Origin: Anaerolineales bacterium | GTDB lineage: Bacteria; Chloroflexota; Anaerolineae; Anaerolineales; UBA6663 | Length of the DNA stretch: 64,000 nt | Assembly: GCA_020850595.1 (NCBI GenBank) | Contig: JADZEK010000090.1 | Location: forward strand, 1 to 64,000 | Reading direction: 5' to 3' | Shown: piece by piece, positions 41,461 to 50,089 of the stretch | How the letters are laid out: every line of letters starts with the position of its first letter | Numbering within the stretch: position 1 is the first letter of the stretch | Made by a program: the position numbers and the translations under genes | The notes under the pieces: model-generated | Databases searched by the model: none | Told to the model about the DNA's origin: nothing | What the model saw: only the letters and a program-made list of their open reading frames with translations

Positions 41461-41652
41461 TGGCCCCACTCCCACCGTTCGGACGTGATTCCGGCGCGTC
41501 ACCGACCCTCGGCGGCGTTCTGGCCGCGCACCTGGCCGGTCACGGGGTGGCGGGCAATCTCATTGTCAGCCAGTTCGCATACACCCCTGGGCTGGTCTGC
41601 CGCTCCTGGCGGCCGGGCCTGCCACCCTTAGCTATTCCTGGAGGCACATTCT
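41461..41652 (+). other. Remaining glmS leader, 3' of the ribozyme
   Basis: About 190 nt separate the ribozyme from the glmS start codon. Several GC-rich stems are possible, but I find no recognised riboswitch or terminator. GGAGG at 41639-41643 is the Shine-Dalgarno site of glmS. Open frames on both strands here are not supported by start signals. Confidence 0.5.
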
Positions 41653-43512
41653 ATGTGCGGCATCGTTGGTTACGTGGGTCCGCGCGACGCGGCCCCGCTC
41701 ATTCTCGAAGGGCTGCGCCGCCTTGAATATCGCGGCTATGACTCGGCCGGCATCGCCGTGGTGGCCGGGCCGAATGAGCCGAAGCCCGGGAGCCTTGCCA
41801 TCCGGCGCGACGTGGGCAAGCTGGGCAACCTGGAGCGCTTGCTGGCCGAGCAGCCCATTCACGGCCAGATCGGCATCGGCCATACGCGCTGGGCCACGCA
41901 TGGCGCGCCCTCGACGCGCAACGCCCACCCGCATATCGGCATGACCGGCGACGTGGTGGTCGTGCACAATGGCATCGTGGAGAACTACCTGGACCTGCGC
42001 GCCGAACTGGCGGCTGAGGGCAGCGTCTTCAACTCGGACACCGACACCGAGGTCATCGCGCACGTGGTCGAGCGTTACCTGGCGCAGGGCCTGCCGTTGG
42101 CCGAGGCTGCCCGCCGCGCCTTCGCCCACTTGCAAGGCGCGCACGGCATCGTCGTGCTCAGCGCGCGCGCGCCCGACCAACTGGTGGCGGCCCGCATCGG
42201 CAACGCGGGCGGCGTGACCATCGGGCTGGGGGAAGGCGAAAACTTCGTCGCCAGCGACATCCCCGCCATCCTGGAGCACACGCGCCGCATCATCTTCCTG
42301 GAGAGCCGCCAGATGGCGGTGGTGACGCGCGAGGGCGTGCACGTGCAGACCCTGGCGGGCGCGCCGCTCCAACCCGAAGTGCATACTATCGCCTGGGACC
42401 CGGTGGCGGCTGAGAAGGGCGAGTACGCCCACTTCATGGAGAAGGAAATCTTTGAGCAGGCGCGCGCCCTCACCGACACCATCCGCGGGCGCGCGGACTT
42501 CGAGGCTGGGGTGGTGCGCCTGCCGCAGCTCAACCTGACCCCGGCGCTGGCCCAGCGCCTGCAAAAAGTCGTCATCGTCGCCTGCGGCACGTCGTACTAC
42601 TCGGCGCAGGTGGGCAAGCAACTCATCGAGACCCTGGCCCGCGTGCCGGTGGAAGTGGATATCGCCTCCGAATTTCGCTACCGCGACCCGCTGGTCGGGC
42701 CAGACACGGCCGTGCTCGCCATCACGCAGTCAGGCGAGACGGTGGATACGCTGGCCGCCCTGGAAGAGGCCCGCCGCAAGGGCGCAGTGACGTGGAGCAT
42801 CGTCAATGCCATCGGTTCGCAAGCCATGCGCGTGGCCGACGGCGCCATCACCATGCAGGCCGGGCCGGAGATCTGCGTAGCCAGCACCAAGGCCTTCACG
42901 ACTTCGATTGTGGACCAATATTTGCTGGCCTGTCTGCTGGGCGAACTGCGCGGGACGCTGGCCGGCCCGGCCTTGCGCGCCGCCGTGGACGATCTGGCGC
43001 GCCTGCCCGACCTGGTGGGCCGCGGGCTGGAGCGAGCCGCCGAGGTCGGGCCGCTGGCGCGCGAGCTGATGCACACCGAGCACTTTCTCTACCTGGGACG
43101 CGGGCTGAATGTGCCCATCGCTTACGAGGGCGCGCTGAAGCTCAAGGAGTTGTCATACATCCACGCCGAAGGCTACGCCGGCGGCGAGATGAAGCACGGC
43201 CCCATCGCACTGCTTGACCGCGACCTGCCGGTGCTGGCGCTGGCCACGCAGGATCGCGTCTACGACAAGATGATCAGCCAGATCGAGCAGGCCAAGGCGC
43301 GCGGCGCGCTGGTGATCGCCGTAGCGACCGAGGGCGACACCATCATCTCGACCAAGGCTGACCGCGTGCTATGGGTGCCCGCCGCCCCGCCGCTGCTCCA
43401 GCCGGTGGTCAACGTCCTCCCCTTGCAACTGCTGGCCTACCATATCGCCGTGCTGCGCGGCTGCGATGTGGACCAGCCCCGCAACCTCGCCAAGAGCGTG
43501 ACGGTGGAGTAA
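41653..43512 (+). CDS. glmS: Glutamine--fructose-6-phosphate aminotransferase (isomerizing)
   Basis: The 619-residue enzyme makes glucosamine-6-phosphate from fructose-6-phosphate and glutamine, the first step to UDP-GlcNAc. The N-terminal glutaminase domain starts MCGIVGYVG, with Cys2 as nucleophile after Met removal, and has YRGYDSAG and HTRWATHG. Two SIS isomerase domains follow: ACGTSYYSAQ (about 310-320), AITQSGETVDTLAAL, and KELSYIHAEGYAGGEMKHGP. The C-terminus ends DQPRNLAKSVTVE as in the family. GGAGG lies upstream of the ATG. The ribozyme in its leader is expected to provide product feedback at the mRNA level. Its envelope-precursor role fits the cluster just upstream. Confidence 0.98.
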   Translation: MCGIVGYVGPRDAAPLILEGLRRLEYRGYDSAGIAVVAGPNEPKPGSLAIRRDVGKLGNLERLLAEQPIHGQIGIGHTRWATHGAPSTRNAHPHIGMTGDVVVVHNGIVENYLDLRAELAAEGSVFNSDTDTEVIAHVVERYLAQGLPLAEAARRAFAHLQGAHGIVVLSARAPDQLVAARIGNAGGVTIGLGEGENFVASDIPAILEHTRRIIFLESRQMAVVTREGVHVQTLAGAPLQPEVHTIAWDPVAAEKGEYAHFMEKEIFEQARALTDTIRGRADFEAGVVRLPQLNLTPALAQRLQKVVIVACGTSYYSAQVGKQLIETLARVPVEVDIASEFRYRDPLVGPDTAVLAITQSGETVDTLAALEEARRKGAVTWSIVNAIGSQAMRVADGAITMQAGPEICVASTKAFTTSIVDQYLLACLLGELRGTLAGPALRAAVDDLARLPDLVGRGLERAAEVGPLARELMHTEHFLYLGRGLNVPIAYEGALKLKELSYIHAEGYAGGEMKHGPIALLDRDLPVLALATQDRVYDKMISQIEQAKARGALVIAVATEGDTIISTKADRVLWVPAAPPLLQPVVNVLPLQLLAYHIAVLRGCDVDQPRNLAKSVTVE

Positions 43513-43625
43513 GCGGGCCTGGCGTGGCCGCTGAGCAGAACAGTGTTGGTCGGGTTGCGGCCGGCAGATGCATCGGCCAGGGCGGCCGGCGCGGCGATAG
43601 CAGGGCCGCGGGCGTTCTCCGGCGG

Positions 43626-46571
43626 CTACCATTCCATCAGCTTCCACATCTCCGGCTGAAGCGTCGCCTTTCCAGCCGCCGTGCCGATCTCGGCGTAGAT
43701 CATCACTGACTGCTTCACGTGCGCCAGCGCCGCCTCGGCCTGCCCGCCGGCGTGCAGCAGGTCGGCCAGGTTGTTGTGCAGCGCGGCCTCCCGGTGCCGG
43801 TCGCCCTGCGCCGTGCACAACGCCAGGGCCTGTTCCACCAGGCGCACAGCGGCCGGGTAGGCCTCCGCCTTGCCCAGCGCCAACGCCAGGTTGTTCAGCG
43901 CTGCCACCCGCATTGCCGGATCGCCAAGCTGCTCGGCCAGCGCCAGGCTGCGCTCCAGGTGCTGGCGCGCGCTGTCGGCGGCGCCCTGCGCCCCGGCCAG
44001 GATGCCCAGCAGGTTGTGCACCTGCGCCAGCGCGCGCATGTCGCCGGCCGCTTCGGCCAACTCCAGCGCTTCTTGCGCCAACGCCTGCGCCCGGGCGGTG
44101 TTCCCGCCCTGGTGCGCCGCCAGGCCCCAGTCGGCGTACAGTTGGGCGCGACTCTCGGCGGGCGCGCTTGGCCCCAGCGCGTTCAGCGCCGCCTGAAAGT
44201 GGCTCTCGGCCAGCGCCCACTCACCCTGCCGGTGGTAGACGCTGCCGAGCTTGTGCTCCAGCACGCCCAAACCTTCCGGCCCGCTGAGCGCAGCGGCCTG
44301 TTCGTAGCTGGTCAGCGCCGCTTCGTACAGGCCCGAGAGCGTCAGCAGGTCGCCGATGGCGGTGTGCAGCGCTGCCGGGACCGGGTGGCCCAACGCCAGC
44401 GCCGCCCGGTAGTGGGCCAGCGCCTCGGCGTTGGCGAACAGCGCGCGCGCCTGGTCCCCGGCGAGTTGGAAATACTCGGCGGCCTCGGCTTCGCGGCCGG
44501 CCTGCTGGTAGTGCCGGGCGATCTGCCCGGCGGGCGGCGGGGTGCGCCTGCTGCGCGCCGCCAGCGCCTCGGCCACGCGCCGGTGCAGCAGGCGGCGGCG
44601 TGCCAGACTCGTTTCCTCATACACCAGGCTGCGCAGTTGTTCGTGGCTGAAGTCGTAAGCCGGGCCGCTGCCGGCGCTCGGAGCGCCGGTCACTTCATTC
44701 ACCAACCCGGCCGCCATCAGCGTTTCCAGACCGCCCACGGTTTCATCGTCGCTGCGCCCGCTGGCCGCGTGCAGCGTGTCGAAGTCGAACGAGCGGCCGA
44801 TCACGGCGGCAGTGCTCAGCAACTGCGCCCCGGTCTCGTCCACGCGCGCCAGCCGCGCTTGCAGCAGGTTGCGCACACCGCCGGGCATCGTCCAATCGGC
44901 CGCGCTCAGCCCGGCCGCGCCCAGGCCGGCCAGGTACTCCACGACGAAAAAGGGCAGCCCCTCGGTTTCGCGGTAGAGATGATCCACGGCCTCGGGGGTG
45001 GGGCGTGCGGCTGCGGCGCGCTCGGCCAGTTCAGCCACGGCTGGGCGGCTGAGGCGGCCCAGCGCCAAGCGGCTGCCCACGCCCGCCCTTTGGGCCTCCG
45101 CCAGCAACTGCCGCAGCCGGTGGTTGGCGGGCACTTCCTCGTCGCGCCAGGTGACGATGATACAGATCGGCTGCCCCGGCCAGCGCCGCACCAGGTAGGT
45201 CAGCAGGTCGAGGGAGGCTTCATCAATCCAGTGGGCGTCGTCGAGCAGCAGCACGCCGGGCGGCCCGCCGGCCCTGGTCGGGCTGAGCGCGGCCAGCAGG
45301 GCCTGGCGGAGGCTCTCAAAGAAACGGCTCTGCGCGCCGGGGCTGTCGAGCGCCGACGGCGGTTCGGCCGGGTGCAGGGCTTGCAGCTCAGGCAGCAGCC
45401 GGGCCGCGTCGCTGATCCAGTGCGGAGCCAGGCGCTCAGCCCAGGCGGGCAGCCCGCCCTCGCCCGCCGCGCCAAGCGTGCCGCGCAGTCCCGCCACAAA
45501 CGGGCCAAAAGCCAGGCCGGCCTCGCCCGCGTAGCAGCGCGCCACCATGGTCTGGCTGCCTTGCTCGCGCGCGCGCGCCAGCACTGTTTCGGCCAGCCGA
45601 GTCTTGCCGATGCCGGCCTCGCCTTCCAGCACCACCAGTCGCCCATCGGGCGCGGCGGCCTGGTAGCTCGCCAGCAGCGCCTGCCATTCGGCCGCACGGC
45701 CCACCAGGGGCAGCCCAGCGGGGGTCAGCCGGCCGGCTGGGGCAGCAGCCACCGGCGCCGCCCGGCCCGGCGTGTGGGCGGCCGGGCGGCTGGGCGGGCG
45801 GTTCTCGCGGATCGCCTCATATAACCGGGTGGTCTCCTCCAGCGGGGCCACGCCCAATTCTTGGGCCAGCACGCGCACGCACTCGCGGTACTGCCGCAAG
45901 GCCGCCGCGCGCTGGCCCGCCCAGGCATACAACAGCATGAGTTGGCGGTGGGCCGGTTCGTGCAGGCTGTCGAGCGCCAGCCAGCGCCGCGCATAGCCGA
46001 CCGCCTGTTCCAATGCCTCGGCCGTGCCCTCCGCGCTCAGGGCCGTCACCAGGTGCTCCAGAGCGCCGGCCAATTGCCGCTGCAGCCCCTCAGCCTGGAA
46101 GAATTGCCAATCATCGAACGCGGGGCTGTCGCGCAGGCTGAACCCGGCCATGAAGCTGTCGCGGTAGAGCGCCACGGCTTCCGTCAGTGGGGCCACGCAT
46201 CGCGCGCACACAGCCGTAGCCGGGTGACCGTGCGCGCGTCCTTCGGCCAGGCGCGCCCGGAAATCATCCACATCAATGCGCACCGTCGCGTCGCGCTCCA
46301 GCGCCACAGACTCGCGCTCAATGCGCAGCCATCGGCCGCCCAGCGCCTTGTTGAGCGCCGAGAGCGTGCGCCGCAGCGCGCCGTGCGCCCGGCTCTCGTC
46401 CACATCCGGCCAAAACAGCGCCGCCAGCCCCTCGCGGTCGTGCGGGCTGCCGGGCTGGGCCAGCGCCAAATAGGCCAGCAGCGCAATGGCCTTGCGCGTA
46501 TCAACTTCAATCGCGGCGCCGTCGCACTCGATGCGCGGCGAGCCTAACAACGCCAGTTCCAGGTGAGGCAT
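43626..46571 (-). CDS. BTAD/AAA/TPR transcriptional activator-like protein (SARP/LAL-type)
   Basis: The 981-residue protein has an N-terminal OmpR-like winged-helix DNA-binding domain (LALLGSPRIECDGAAIEV, about residues 1-90), a bacterial transcriptional activation domain (BTAD, about 95-245), an AAA-type ATPase core with VVLEGEAGIGKTRLAE (about 310-325) and Walker B GVLLLDDAHW (about 440-450), and a long C-terminal TPR array (about 690-960). This is the architecture of large SARP-like regulators, which sense signals through NTPase and TPR domains. It is transcribed away from the small membrane-protein gene at 46689; the intergenic region holds two CGTAACG direct repeats, so it may bind there and autoregulate. 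Direct repeats are the usual SARP target type. Confidence 0.92.
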   Translation of the reverse strand: MPHLELALLGSPRIECDGAAIEVDTRKAIALLAYLALAQPGSPHDREGLAALFWPDVDESRAHGALRRTLSALNKALGGRWLRIERESVALERDATVRIDVDDFRARLAEGRAHGHPATAVCARCVAPLTEAVALYRDSFMAGFSLRDSPAFDDWQFFQAEGLQRQLAGALEHLVTALSAEGTAEALEQAVGYARRWLALDSLHEPAHRQLMLLYAWAGQRAAALRQYRECVRVLAQELGVAPLEETTRLYEAIRENRPPSRPAAHTPGRAAPVAAAPAGRLTPAGLPLVGRAAEWQALLASYQAAAPDGRLVVLEGEAGIGKTRLAETVLARAREQGSQTMVARCYAGEAGLAFGPFVAGLRGTLGAAGEGGLPAWAERLAPHWISDAARLLPELQALHPAEPPSALDSPGAQSRFFESLRQALLAALSPTRAGGPPGVLLLDDAHWIDEASLDLLTYLVRRWPGQPICIIVTWRDEEVPANHRLRQLLAEAQRAGVGSRLALGRLSRPAVAELAERAAAARPTPEAVDHLYRETEGLPFFVVEYLAGLGAAGLSAADWTMPGGVRNLLQARLARVDETGAQLLSTAAVIGRSFDFDTLHAASGRSDDETVGGLETLMAAGLVNEVTGAPSAGSGPAYDFSHEQLRSLVYEETSLARRRLLHRRVAEALAARSRRTPPPAGQIARHYQQAGREAEAAEYFQLAGDQARALFANAEALAHYRAALALGHPVPAALHTAIGDLLTLSGLYEAALTSYEQAAALSGPEGLGVLEHKLGSVYHRQGEWALAESHFQAALNALGPSAPAESRAQLYADWGLAAHQGGNTARAQALAQEALELAEAAGDMRALAQVHNLLGILAGAQGAADSARQHLERSLALAEQLGDPAMRVAALNNLALALGKAEAYPAAVRLVEQALALCTAQGDRHREAALHNNLADLLHAGGQAEAALAHVKQSVMIYAEIGTAAGKATLQPEMWKLMEW

Positions 46572-46621
46572 GCGGGGATTATGTCTCCAATCGGCGGCAT
46601 TTTACCCCCATTTGCCCATCT

Positions 46622-46666
46622 CGTAACGTTTGCCGTAACGATTGGCAGATGCCGCGCGCCTATCCT
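46622..46666 (+). promoter_or_regulatory. CGTAACG direct-repeat element, copy 1
   Basis: Two CGTAACG units start 12 bp apart (46622-46628 and 46634-46640), joined by TTTGC and followed by ATTGGCAG. Fourteen bases after ATTGGC is TATCCT (46661-46666), a possible -10. The same element, with few changes and the same spacing to a -10-like hexamer, occurs at 50036-50080. This copy lies between the divergent BTAD regulator and the membrane-protein gene at 46689, so it can control either. Confidence 0.6.
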
Positions 46667-46688
46667 GGAGGCGAAAGCGAGGAGGAGG

Positions 46689-47153
46689 ATGATGATGCAA
46701 TCGAAAAGTTGGTCTCCGACACCGTCTCGCACCTGGGGTGACGCTGCGGTAGATGGGCTCTTGGCCGGAGTGACGGCCGGGCTTGCCATGGCAGCCTACG
46801 TGCTGGTGGTCGGCATTCTGGCCGGCCACACCTGGCAGGTGGTGTTATCCCAGTTTGATCCCGGCCTCACCCCCCAGCCGCTGACGGGCGCGTTGACGCA
46901 CCTGGCGGTAGCGGGCGTGTATGGCGCGCTGTTCGGCGTGGCCTGGCGTGGCGCGCGGCGGGCCTGGCCGCGGCTGCCCGCCCTGGCGGCCGGCGTGGCC
47001 TTTGGCCTGCTGTTGTGGGTGCTGGCGGTGCTGGTCACCAGCAGCCGGCCCACCGGCGAGTGGCTGCGGGCGCTGCCCCCGGTGCACTTGCCCGTGGCGC
47101 ACCTGGTCTATGGCCTGGCGCTGGGGCTGTCCATCCTGCGCCTGCGCCACTGA
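46689..47153 (+). CDS. Four-helix membrane protein, unknown function
   Basis: The product is about 154 residues if the first of three consecutive ATGs is used; the third (46695) is better spaced from the AGGAGGAGG just upstream, giving 152. It has four hydrophobic segments (about residues 23-45, 68-85, 92-115 and 130-150) with a SSRPTGEWLRALPPVHLPV loop before the last. The pattern (GLLAGVTAGLAMAAYVLVVG, then HLAVAGVYGALFGVAW) is like small YagU/DUF1440-type membrane proteins, but I cannot assign it firmly. It is preceded by the CGTAACG element and followed by the cytochrome gene. Confidence 0.75.
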   Translation: MMMQSKSWSPTPSRTWGDAAVDGLLAGVTAGLAMAAYVLVVGILAGHTWQVVLSQFDPGLTPQPLTGALTHLAVAGVYGALFGVAWRGARRAWPRLPALAAGVAFGLLLWVLAVLVTSSRPTGEWLRALPPVHLPVAHLVYGLALGLSILRLRH

Positions 47154-47273
47154 GCGCGGGGCGGCCTGGGGCTGGGGGGACACGGGGGACCAAGGAGGTC
47201 ACGCCATCGCCAAACCGTAACCTGGGTTGTACTGCTCGCAACGCAACATCTTTTCACTTGGAGGATTGTGCAC

Positions 47274-48164
47274 ATGGGCAAGATATTGAAGTGGGTTGGA
47301 ATTGTCATCGGCGGGCTGGTCGTGGTGGTACTGCTCGCCGTTGTGGTTGTGTATACCCTGGGCCGAGCCAAGTTTAGCCAGAACGCCAACGTCGGTCATC
47401 CGGTCACGATCCCGACCTCGGCCGAGGCTGTGGCGCGGGGGAAGTACCTGGCCAGCTCGGTCATGGGTTGCGATGGTTGCCACGGGCCGGGGCTTCAGGG
47501 ACAAGCGTTCTTTGACCCGGCGGTTGTTCCCAATAGCCCGCCCTTCGGCATTTTGTATGCGCCGAACCTGACCACCGGGCAGAGCGGGGTGGGGAGTATG
47601 TCGGACGCGCAGTTCGAGCGCGCCATTCGGCACGGCATCGGCGAAGACGGGCGGACGCTCCTGATCATGCCGTCTCAAGAGTACACCCACCTGACCGACG
47701 AAGACTTCGGCGCGCTGATCGCCTACATCAAGACGCTGCCGCCGTCAGATGCGCCCACCAAGCCGCGCGCGCTGTCGTTCATGGCCTACGTGCTGGCCGG
47801 GGCCGGCCAACTCGGCCAACTGCCCTACGAGCAGATTGACCAGAACGCCGCGCCGGTCGCCAGCCTGGCTGCTTCGACCTCGGCCGAGTATGGCCAATAC
47901 CTGAGCCACATCGCGGCCTGCCGCGACTGCCACGGCGTTGACCTGAAAGGCGCGGTTGATCCCGAGACCGGTGCGCCCACCCCCAGCCTCACCAACTCGG
48001 GCGAGGTCGGCGGCTGGACGGTGGACCAGTTCCTGACGGCGCTGCATACCGGCGCCCGGCCCGACGGCAGCCAGCTCAGCGAAGCCATGCCGTGGATGGC
48101 CTATGGGACGATGACCGATAACGACCTGACGGCCATCTACAACTACCTGCACACGCTCAACTAA
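47274..48164 (+). CDS. Membrane-anchored diheme cytochrome c
   Basis: The 296-residue protein has an N-terminal hydrophobic anchor (about residues 7-29) and two class I cytochrome c domains. Heme-binding motifs are CDGCH (C66, C69, H70) and CRDCH (C216, C219, H220). Each domain has a likely axial methionine in its C-terminal half (LLIMPSQEY in the first, SEAMPWMAYG in the second). It would carry electrons on the outer membrane face, similar to the cytochrome subunits of alcohol or aldehyde dehydrogenases. The ATG at 47274 has GGAGG nine bases upstream; the earlier in-frame GTG at 47268 is too close to it. No dehydrogenase or oxidase subunit lies nearby. Confidence 0.92.
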   Translation: MGKILKWVGIVIGGLVVVVLLAVVVVYTLGRAKFSQNANVGHPVTIPTSAEAVARGKYLASSVMGCDGCHGPGLQGQAFFDPAVVPNSPPFGILYAPNLTTGQSGVGSMSDAQFERAIRHGIGEDGRTLLIMPSQEYTHLTDEDFGALIAYIKTLPPSDAPTKPRALSFMAYVLAGAGQLGQLPYEQIDQNAAPVASLAASTSAEYGQYLSHIAACRDCHGVDLKGAVDPETGAPTPSLTNSGEVGGWTVDQFLTALHTGARPDGSQLSEAMPWMAYGTMTDNDLTAIYNYLHTLN

Positions 48165-48612
48165 GCCTGAGCACCTTCCGCTGCACTTGACGTAGAATAG
48201 CCCCGCCGTGCCCAGTTTTATTCACGGCGGGGCTGCTTCTAGGCACATGCCTCCCTCGGGCCGCTGGCGTCTGTTGGGGCGCGGTTTGCCCACCCGCCCG
48301 GCTATCGCCGGCCAGTGCGAGCGCCTGTTCGCCATTCACCTGATCGTCAACCGCACACTGGCCCACAGCCTTTTCTTCGGCCTGCCGGCGCTGATCTGCC
48401 TCAGCGCTTTGGTGAACTCGCCGGGTGGCGGGGCGCTGCTTACCGGGTGGCGCGACTTGTGTCGGCATCGTCCGCTCCACCTTAGTCGCTGCCGCTCGCG
48501 CCTGTCCGCACCCCGCTGCTGCCGGCGGCGCCTGGGCCAGCTGCCGCGGGCATTTGTGCTATGCTTACATTCGCAGCCTGGCAAGACCCAACTAACCGGC
48601 AGAGGAGCAGTG
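48165..48612 (+). other. Intergenic region between cytochrome c and dihydrolipoamide dehydrogenase genes
   Basis: About 450 bases contain the hairpin at 48199-48234 and no convincing gene. The Lpd reading frame is open back to 48208, but that part has cysteine/arginine-rich translation typical of non-coding GC-rich DNA and no family similarity I can see. The Lpd promoter is probably near 48555-48575 but no clear -35/-10 pair is present. Confidence 0.5.
48199..48234 (+). terminator. Hairpin after the cytochrome gene, probable terminator
   Basis: AGCCCCGCCGTG (48199-48210) and CACGGCGGGGCT (48223-48234) form a perfect 12-bp stem with a 12-nt loop. The T-run is poor (GCTTCT), so it may be factor-dependent or an mRNA end-protecting structure. 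Confidence 0.5.
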
Positions 48613-50040
48613 ATGGAGCACTATAACGCAGTCGTCATCGGCAGCGGGCCTGCGGGCCACACCTGCGCCGTTCGGCTGGCCCAACTCGGCGCGCGCGTGG
48701 CCGTCATCGAGCGCGACTATGTCGGCGGCATCTGCACCAACTGGGGCTGCACCCCCAGCAAGAGCATGATCGAGTCGGCCAAGATCGCCCGCGTGGTGCG
48801 CGAGAGCGCCCGCTACGGCGTCAATGTCTCCAGCTTCAGCGTGGATTTCAAGGCCGTCGCTCAGCGCCGCGATGAGGTGATCCGCACCTCGCGGCTGGAG
48901 GTCATGGAGCGGCTCCAACACCACAACGTGGACGTCTTCCAGGGCGAGGCCCACGTCATCACTCCGGGCCAGGTGCAAATCCGGCGCGGCAAGCTCGACC
49001 TCGACGGGGCCATCATGCACTACACCGGCCGCACCGAAGACCTCTCGGCCGACCACATCGTGCTGGCGACCGGTTCGGTGCCGGCCCTGCCCGACTTCGT
49101 CAAGCCGAACGACCCGTTTGTCGTCAGCAGCAACCGCCTCATTACCATCGGCGAGCTGCCCGGCCGGCTCACCATCGTCGGCGGCGGGGTCATCGGGCTG
49201 GAGTTCGCCACCATTTTCTCCAACCTGGGCAGCCAGGTCACCGTCATTGAGTTCCGCGACCACGTGCTTAACGGCATGGACCACGAGATTTCGCGCGCCA
49301 TTGTGGACGAGATGACGGCGACGGGCGTGCGCATCCTTGCCTCGCACCGCGTGTTTTCCGTGGCGGCCGGGATGGTCTACGTGGAAGACATGGAGCGCCA
49401 AGAAGCGCTCGAAATCCCCGCCGATGCCATCCTCATCGCCACCGGCCGCGCTCCTGTTATTCAGAAGAGCATGTTCGACAAGCTTGGCATCGCCTACGAC
49501 CAGCGCGGCATCGGCGTGGACGACTATCTGCGCACTAGCGTCCCCGGCGTGTGGGCCATCGGCGACGCCACCGGCAAGTCCATCCTGGCGCACGTCGGCA
49601 TGCAGCAGGGTATCGTGGCGGCCGAGAACATCATGGAAGCCCCCGGCACGCCGCTGCGCAAGATGGATTACAGCGTCATCCCGGCCGTCGTCTACTCTAT
49701 TCCGGAGATTGTCGGCGTCGGCGCCATCCCTGCCGATCTGGCGGGCGTAGAGGTCTTCAAGGTGCCCTTCAAGGCCAACCTGCGCGCCCACATTGAAGCC
49801 TACGACAGCGGTTTCATCAAGATTTGGGTCAAGTCCGACCGCGTTGTGGCCGCCCAGGCCATCGGCCACAACGTCTCCGAGATCATGCAGGAATTGGCGA
49901 ACATGATTGCCCTGAACACGCCCCTGGCCGACGTGGCCCGCATCATTCACGCCCACCCCACCTACTCCGAGATCACCCGCTCGGCGCTCGAATATGCCTT
50001 GGGCCGCGCCGTAGATTTTGTGCCGGAGCCTGTGCCGTAA
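48613..50040 (+). CDS. Dihydrolipoamide dehydrogenase-like pyridine nucleotide-disulfide oxidoreductase
   Basis: This 475-residue flavoprotein has the FAD-binding start AVVIGSGPAGHTCAVRLAQL, the redox disulfide GGICTNWGCTPSK (C41 and C46, the C-x4-C form), the NAD-binding motif VGGGVIGLEFATIF around residue 193, and the interface catalytic pair in HAHPTYSE (H448, E453). It is E3-like and would reoxidise dihydrolipoyl groups with NAD+. No pyruvate or 2-oxoglutarate dehydrogenase subunits are adjacent, so its partner complex is unknown. The ATG at 48613 has AGAGGAG upstream. The CGTAACG element copy 2 overlaps its last codons. Confidence 0.9.
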   Translation: MEHYNAVVIGSGPAGHTCAVRLAQLGARVAVIERDYVGGICTNWGCTPSKSMIESAKIARVVRESARYGVNVSSFSVDFKAVAQRRDEVIRTSRLEVMERLQHHNVDVFQGEAHVITPGQVQIRRGKLDLDGAIMHYTGRTEDLSADHIVLATGSVPALPDFVKPNDPFVVSSNRLITIGELPGRLTIVGGGVIGLEFATIFSNLGSQVTVIEFRDHVLNGMDHEISRAIVDEMTATGVRILASHRVFSVAAGMVYVEDMERQEALEIPADAILIATGRAPVIQKSMFDKLGIAYDQRGIGVDDYLRTSVPGVWAIGDATGKSILAHVGMQQGIVAAENIMEAPGTPLRKMDYSVIPAVVYSIPEIVGVGAIPADLAGVEVFKVPFKANLRAHIEAYDSGFIKIWVKSDRVVAAQAIGHNVSEIMQELANMIALNTPLADVARIIHAHPTYSEITRSALEYALGRAVDFVPEPVP

Positions 50041-50080
50041 CGTTTTCCGTAACGATTGGCGGACGCCTGTTCGCTACAGT
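50036..50080 (+). promoter_or_regulatory. CGTAACG direct-repeat element, copy 2
   Basis: CGTAACG occurs at 50036-50042 and 50048-50054 with the same 12-bp period as copy 1, joined by TTTTC and followed by ATTGGCGG. TACAGT (50075-50080) lies 14 bases after ATTGGC, as TATCCT does in copy 1. It starts inside the stop codon of the preceding gene and precedes the phosphatase gene by 36 bp, so it probably drives the partner-switching module. Confidence 0.6.
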
Positions 50081-50089
50081 GGGGTCACC

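Noticed and set aside
43719-45824. 701-codon open frame on the plus strand opposite the BTAD regulator
   Set aside because: Its translation is rich in R, Q, H and G with no domain; it mirrors the GC-rich third positions of the real minus-strand gene, which has clear BTAD, ATPase and TPR motifs.
47213-47222. CCGTAACCTG before the cytochrome gene as a third CGTAACG-type site
   Set aside because: Only one imperfect half-site, without the second repeat or ATTGGC; not enough to call.
48208-48612. N-terminal extension of the Lpd-like frame, or a separate gene
   Set aside because: The translated extension is Cys/Arg-rich and unlike any Lpd N-terminus; the ATG at 48613 has a good ribosome site and starts exactly at the FAD motif.
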